From Larkinella sp965227735 (GTDB lineage Bacteria > Bacteroidota > Bacteroidia > Cytophagales > Spirosomataceae), in the NCBI RefSeq assembly GCF_965227735.1, contig NZ_OZ245776.1:3906001-3970000 (forward strand): a DNA stretch of 64,000 bases. The letters are read 5' to 3'. Every line of letters starts with the position of its first letter. Positions within the stretch are counted from its first letter, which is position 1. A program made the translations under genes and the position numbers. Below, piece by piece: positions 60,732 to 64,000 of this stretch. The notes under the pieces were generated by a model that was not told where the DNA came from, made no database searches, and was given only the letters and a program-made list of their open reading frames with translations.

Positions 60732-61484
60732 TTAGCGCTGGTTTTCCGCTTTCGAAATCCATTCCTCGTAGTGGGTACTTCCCACATACCCGGCGGCATC
60801 GGGCACCAGCGTCGTGGCCGTAATGGCGGCCCCTGAATAAACCGCTTTGGCATCGGTTACCACTTCCTGCGGATTGTCGATGCTCGCAAAATAGCGCCGG
60901 ATCCAGGCATCCATCTCAAACCGCTCGGGTCCGGCAATGTCTACGATGCGATTGGTTGGCGTTCCGGTGGCGGTTTTGGCCAGAAAAGAGGCCACGTCGG
61001 CACTGGCGATGGGCTGCACAAGCCCCCGGGGCAACACGATTTTCCCGTCGGCCGCACTCATGTGGGCAACGCCTGCCGCAAATTCGAAAAACTGGGTCGC
61101 CCGTACAATCGAGAACGGAATGCCGGATGCTTTGACCAGGTCTTCCTGCACCTGCTTGGCGCGGAAATAACCGCTTTCCTGAAGTTTGTGGGTTCCGACC
61201 ACCGAGAGGATAACATGGTGTTGAACACCCGCTTTTTTTTCGGCCGCCAGCAAATTCTCCGTAGAGGTTTTAAAGAAGGCCATCACGTCCTCCGTGGCGA
61301 AGGAGGGCGAGTTGGAAACGTCGATCACCACCGTGGCGTTTTGGAGGGCTTCTGCCAAACCGGTTTTGGTGATCGTGTTGACGCCGGTATTGGGCGATGC
61401 GGCCAGAACGTCGTACTGGTCCTGTAATGTATGGGTTAACTGGCTGCCGATGAGGCCGGTACCGCCGATAATAACTAGTTTCAT
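60732..61484 (-). CDS. NmrA-like NAD(P)-binding protein (atypical SDR)
   Basis: 250 residues. MKLVIIGGTGLIGSQLTHTL is the N-terminal Rossmann motif (GGTGLIG). No YxxxK, as in NmrA/HSCARG-like proteins that act as redox sensors or quinone reductases. QHHVILSVVGTHKLQESGYF and VRATQFFEFAAGVAHM follow this family. Adjacent to the Crp-type regulator on the same strand (72 bases), which may regulate it. A perfect 19-base palindrome sits in the gap. Confidence 0.83.
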   Translation of the reverse strand: MKLVIIGGTGLIGSQLTHTLQDQYDVLAASPNTGVNTITKTGLAEALQNATVVIDVSNSPSFATEDVMAFFKTSTENLLAAEKKAGVQHHVILSVVGTHKLQESGYFRAKQVQEDLVKASGIPFSIVRATQFFEFAAGVAHMSAADGKIVLPRGLVQPIASADVASFLAKTATGTPTNRIVDIAGPERFEMDAWIRRYFASIDNPQEVVTDAKAVYSGAAITATTLVPDAAGYVGSTHYEEWISKAENQR

Positions 61485-61534
61485 CTTGCTTCGTTTTTAA
61501 CGGATTAACTGTGACGCAAAGGTGAAAACCGTAT

Positions 61535-61553
61535 GGTTTAAAAATTTTAAACC
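61535..61553. promoter_or_regulatory. Palindrome GGTTTAAAA-A-TTTTAAACC
   Basis: GGTTTAAAA (61535-61543), A, TTTTAAACC (61545-61553): a perfect operator-like palindrome upstream of the NmrA-like gene and just past the Crp-type regulator stop. On the minus strand CACCTTTG at about 61523-61516 is one base off a -7 box, placing the palindrome near -33. Candidate site for the adjacent regulator. Confidence 0.45.
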
Positions 61554-61556
61554 AGT

Positions 61557-62132
61557 TTAAGAAATGCTTTTCCGGCGAATTTCGCTCAGGTACTCGGGCG
61601 TAAAACACAGGTAGGAAGCCAGCAGGTATTGCGGAATGCGTTGCAGAAACTCGGGATGTTTTTTGCAGAAATGATGGTATAACTCTTCCCGCGAAAAGCC
61701 ATACATAAACTTAATCCGCATTTGAGCGGCTGCATACGCTTTTTGATAGACGCACCGAAAGTATTTTTCCATCACCGGATGTTGCGCCAGCAGTTTTTCC
61801 CGGGCATCCCGATGCAGGGCGAGCACGTCCGTAGGTTCAACGGCCTGAATGGTAGACTCGGTGATCGATTGGCTTTCGTAGGCAAAATGGTCGGTTATCC
61901 ACCAGTTTTCGATGGCCAGTTCCGTGGTTTGTTCCACGCCTTTTTCATTGACATAAAACTTCCGCAGGATTCCCCGTTCGACAAAATAAAGCCATTGGCA
62001 GACCTGTCCTGTCGTGAGCAGGTTTTCTTTTTTGCCCACCGTTCTGGTCTGAAAATACGAAAGAATCTGAACCGCTTCGTCATCTGTAGCGGCTGTGAAT
62101 TTATGCAGATGGGCTTTGAAGCGTTCGGGCAT
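61557..62132 (-). CDS. Crp/Fnr-family transcriptional regulator
   Basis: 191 residues. Cyclic-nucleotide-binding-like beta roll (~residues 15-120; LLTTGQVCQWLYFVERGILR) and a C-terminal winged helix (~145-190; RIPQYLLASYLCFTPEYLSE). The Cys residues needed for an Fnr iron-sulfur cluster are absent and the cAMP-phosphate Arg-Ala signature is not obvious, so effector unknown. Typical single-domain Bacteroidota regulators often lie beside the SDR-type gene they control, as here. Confidence 0.88.
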   Translation of the reverse strand: MPERFKAHLHKFTAATDDEAVQILSYFQTRTVGKKENLLTTGQVCQWLYFVERGILRKFYVNEKGVEQTTELAIENWWITDHFAYESQSITESTIQAVEPTDVLALHRDAREKLLAQHPVMEKYFRCVYQKAYAAAQMRIKFMYGFSREELYHHFCKKHPEFLQRIPQYLLASYLCFTPEYLSEIRRKSIS

Positions 62133-62167
62133 GGATCGATGGTTCGCAGCGGTTGTTGATGCCTGTT

Positions 62168-63037
62168 TTACTTGTAGTTTTTTACATCAAAATCGATGTA
62201 AAGGAGATCTTCCTTCATTCTATCGCCTTGCTTCTCCTGTCTGGAAAAGTAGAGCCTCTTTTCTTTCGTATGCACAAATGGGCAAAACTCAGCGAGGCTG
62301 GAATTGATGGGTGATCCCAGATTTTTCGGGGTGGTCCATTTGCCTTTTTTCTGAAAAGAGATGTATAAATCGACATCGCCGAAACCGGCCGGATCGGACG
62401 AAAAATAGAGCAGGTAATCTTCGTCGGGAGAAATAAAGGGGTTTGATTCCCGCTCCGTCGTATTGATGGGTAAACCCAGGTTTCGGGGAGTTTGATAGTT
62501 GCCATTTTTAAATTCGGAAACATACAGATCGGACTTGCCTTTGCCATCTTCATTTTCCTTCATAAAATAGATGTTGCCGTTCCGGGCCATCGAAGCATAG
62601 GATTCGGAGCTTTCGGTATTGATGACAGAACCCAGATGGTACGGTTTGCTCCATTGATTGTTCGCCAGCGTAACCGCCCAGATGTCAAAATCTTTCCGGT
62701 CGGCACTTCTCCCCGTGGACCTGTTGGATTGAAATAATACCGTTTTTCCGTCGGGACTAAACAGGGGGTCGATGTCTTTCCATTCGCCGGTTGGGGACGA
62801 AAAAGACGCCACAACCGGCGTCGACCAGGTGCCGTTGTTTTTCCTCGACTCCATTATTTTTAATGTGTCTCTCTTCCCATTTGAGCGCACCCAAAGCGCA
62901 ATTTTAGAATCAGGCGAAATGGTTAGCCCAAAAACGCCACCGTTGGATATCAGCGAGGGTTCAAATAGTTGGGGTGCTACTTGTGCTTCACACAGCATGG
63001 TGATGCCCAATAATGCGGCTGCAAATAAGTATTTCAT
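62168..63037 (-). CDS. Secreted PD40 beta-propeller protein
   Basis: 289 residues with a signal peptide (MKYLFAAALLGITMLCEAQ). Repeated blades contain PD40-type strands: DPLFSPDGKTVLFQSNRSTG, NPFISPDEDYLLYFSSDPAG, and FCPFVHTKEKRLYFSRQEKQ. The closest named relatives are TolB-like and OmpA-linked PD40 proteins. Periplasmic or surface, probably a binding platform; ligand unknown. No neighbouring partner is evident. Confidence 0.8.
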   Translation of the reverse strand: MKYLFAAALLGITMLCEAQVAPQLFEPSLISNGGVFGLTISPDSKIALWVRSNGKRDTLKIMESRKNNGTWSTPVVASFSSPTGEWKDIDPLFSPDGKTVLFQSNRSTGRSADRKDFDIWAVTLANNQWSKPYHLGSVINTESSESYASMARNGNIYFMKENEDGKGKSDLYVSEFKNGNYQTPRNLGLPINTTERESNPFISPDEDYLLYFSSDPAGFGDVDLYISFQKKGKWTTPKNLGSPINSSLAEFCPFVHTKEKRLYFSRQEKQGDRMKEDLLYIDFDVKNYK

Positions 63038-63223
63038 GTGGATTGACTTGTTGATTATGTACCCTAACCGCGCCCCCTGCGGTTTGAATCGCAGCGATCT
63101 AATCGAAATCGAATAACGCCGGTCTATAAACGTTACTTGTGTTGCAGGTAAAGTTTAAATCGTCATGGGGCAACTTTCCGCCGTGCCAACCAGCACCGCT
63201 TGCCCAATCATTCGCCGTTTGTT

Positions 63224-63589
63224 TTAAACAACCCGCAAAATCTTCTCCATTTTCCGGCCTTTCGCCAATTCATCCACCAGCTTGTCTAAATACCGAACCT
63301 GCTGCGTTAACGGATTCTCGATTTCTTCCACCCGATAGCCACAGATTGCCCCCGTAATGCGTTCAGCAGCGGGGTTTAGCGTAGCCTTTTGAAAGAAGGC
63401 TTCAAACGTCACCTTTTCTGCGATGAGTTCTTGCTGCCTTTTTTCGTCGAATCCTGTTAACCAGGTGATTACCTGATGCAATTCGTCTTTCGTTCGGCCT
63501 TTCTTCTCCACTTTGGTAACATAGTGCGGATAAACCGAAGCGAAAGTCAGCTTTGCGATCCGCTCATCGTGTTCGGGTGTTGCTTTCAT
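63224..63589 (-). CDS. DUF2200 protein
   Basis: 121 residues, cytosolic, matching DUF2200 along its length: RIAKLTFASVYPHYVTKVEK, KDELHQVITWLTGFDEKRQQ, NPAAERITGAICGYRVEEIE. Function unknown. Ends in a basic helix (LAKGRKMEKILRVV). Stands alone between the PD40 gene and a large palindromic region. Confidence 0.85.
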   Translation of the reverse strand: MKATPEHDERIAKLTFASVYPHYVTKVEKKGRTKDELHQVITWLTGFDEKRQQELIAEKVTFEAFFQKATLNPAAERITGAICGYRVEEIENPLTQQVRYLDKLVDELAKGRKMEKILRVV

Positions 63590-63899
63590 ATTTTCTATTT
63601 TAACGCAAACTATGCGATTATTCCCTTGCCTAACAGTTGTTTACGTGCCGCTAGGGTCAATAATCTCACAATTTGCGTTATTTTAACTCAAACTGTGAGA
63701 TTACTGACCCCGGAGGGGTCCAATGTTACTAGCAAATGCGTATTCCGAGCACTCCCGGCGTGCCGGAGGTACGCGATATAGGCTTGGTTGCGTACCTCCG
63801 GCACGCCAAAAACTCTTAAAATACCGGTTTGCTATTAACATTACGTGCCGCTGGCACGTAAACAACTGTTAGACGAGGGCATCACCTCAAAGTTGGCGT
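63590..63899. repeat. Large nested palindromic element, no gene
   Basis: The segment 63621-63881 is built of nested inverted repeats: an outer pair (63621-63649 with 63853-63881, 26 of 29 matching), a 27-bp arm hairpin (63654-63680 with 63684-63710, three mismatches), a 15-bp pair (63722-63736 with 63828-63842, one mismatch), and a perfect 18-bp pair (63757-63774 with 63790-63807; GGCGTGCCGGAGGTACGC). Minor palindromes are GACCCCGGAGGGGTC and ACGTGCCGCTGGCACGT. It looks like a non-coding mobile or folded-RNA element. Confidence 0.7.
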
Positions 63900-64000
63900 T
63901 TATTTTACTATAAATTTAGTTAACTGAGATAGGCTGTTCGGTATTTTTTCGATCTTAAGCTCCAACAGCACCGGTTTTGACTGCTCCCGCCCGCTTATAA
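63900..64000 (-). CDS. C-terminal end of a gene cut by the window edge
   Basis: On the minus strand the frame from the right edge (codon boundary at 63998) reads SGREQSKPVLLELKIEKIPN, then SLSQLTKFIVK and the stop TAA at 63902-63900. It looks coding because the other two frames are quickly closed and the residue pattern is protein-like, but it is too short to assign. Confidence 0.4.
   Translation of the reverse strand, partial: ISGREQSKPVLLELKIEKIPNSLSQLTKFIVK

Overview
The window looks like chromosomal DNA of a Bacteroidota bacterium, most likely Cytophagales and close to Spirosoma/Larkinella (inference). The reasons are about 50-55% G+C, starts without clear Shine-Dalgarno sequences, several exact TAnnTTTG -7 boxes, a TonB-dependent receptor with a carboxypeptidase-like N-domain, a TlpA-type thioredoxin with a DUF4369-like N-domain, AsmA-like and Wzi-like envelope proteins and the leftover tail of a type IX secretion (T9SS) substrate. 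I see no rRNA, tRNA, CRISPR array, transposase or phage genes.

Layout. 1-9.9 kb: end of an amidohydrolase gene, a secreted DinB-like protein, three proteins of unknown function, a beta-lactamase-fold hydrolase coupled to a sugar-nucleotide-type reductase, and a TonB-dependent receptor with a promoter and a candidate operator. 10-13.5 kb: an ECF sigma factor with a long structured 5' leader, then phytoene desaturase and phytoene synthase (carotenoid synthesis). 14-20.2 kb: gatB, a TlpA-like thioredoxin, proC, purB and an aquaglyceroporin. 20.2-24 kb: repeats and the biotin operon bioF-bioD-bioA. 24-29.3 kb: an amino-sugar group (nagB, a GH109-like oxidoreductase-fold enzyme, a LacI regulator, a quinone-oxidoreductase-like protein and murQ).

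29.4-42.9 kb: a complete branched-chain amino-acid supercluster on the plus strand: ilvD-ilvB-ilvN-(membrane protein)-ilvC-ilvA-[MNT/HEPN pair]-leuC-[DUF433/PIN-like pair]-leuD-leuB-leuA. Two different toxin-antitoxin-type pairs sit on either side of leuC and overlap the leu genes by 1-20 bases. This is the most striking feature of the window.

43-55 kb: prmA, a 1,598-residue envelope protein of unknown function, upp, a Wzi-like outer-membrane protein, gmhA and an AsmA-like gene whose last 80 codons are in another frame. 55-64 kb: mostly minus-strand single genes (methyltransferase, alpha/beta hydrolase, PH-domain protein, TfoX-like, AraC and Crp-type regulators, two short-chain dehydrogenase-fold proteins, a PD40 propeller protein, a DUF2200 protein) and the end of a gene cut by the window edge.

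A second theme is intergenic architecture. Many gene borders carry long perfect inverted repeats (arms of 18 to 52 bases), several contain the stop codons of the neighbouring genes, and there are dispersed palindromic families. One family is read in frame into the N-terminus of BioA and another into its C-terminus. A 52-bp minisatellite lies next to bioA and a 260-bp nested palindrome lies near the right end.
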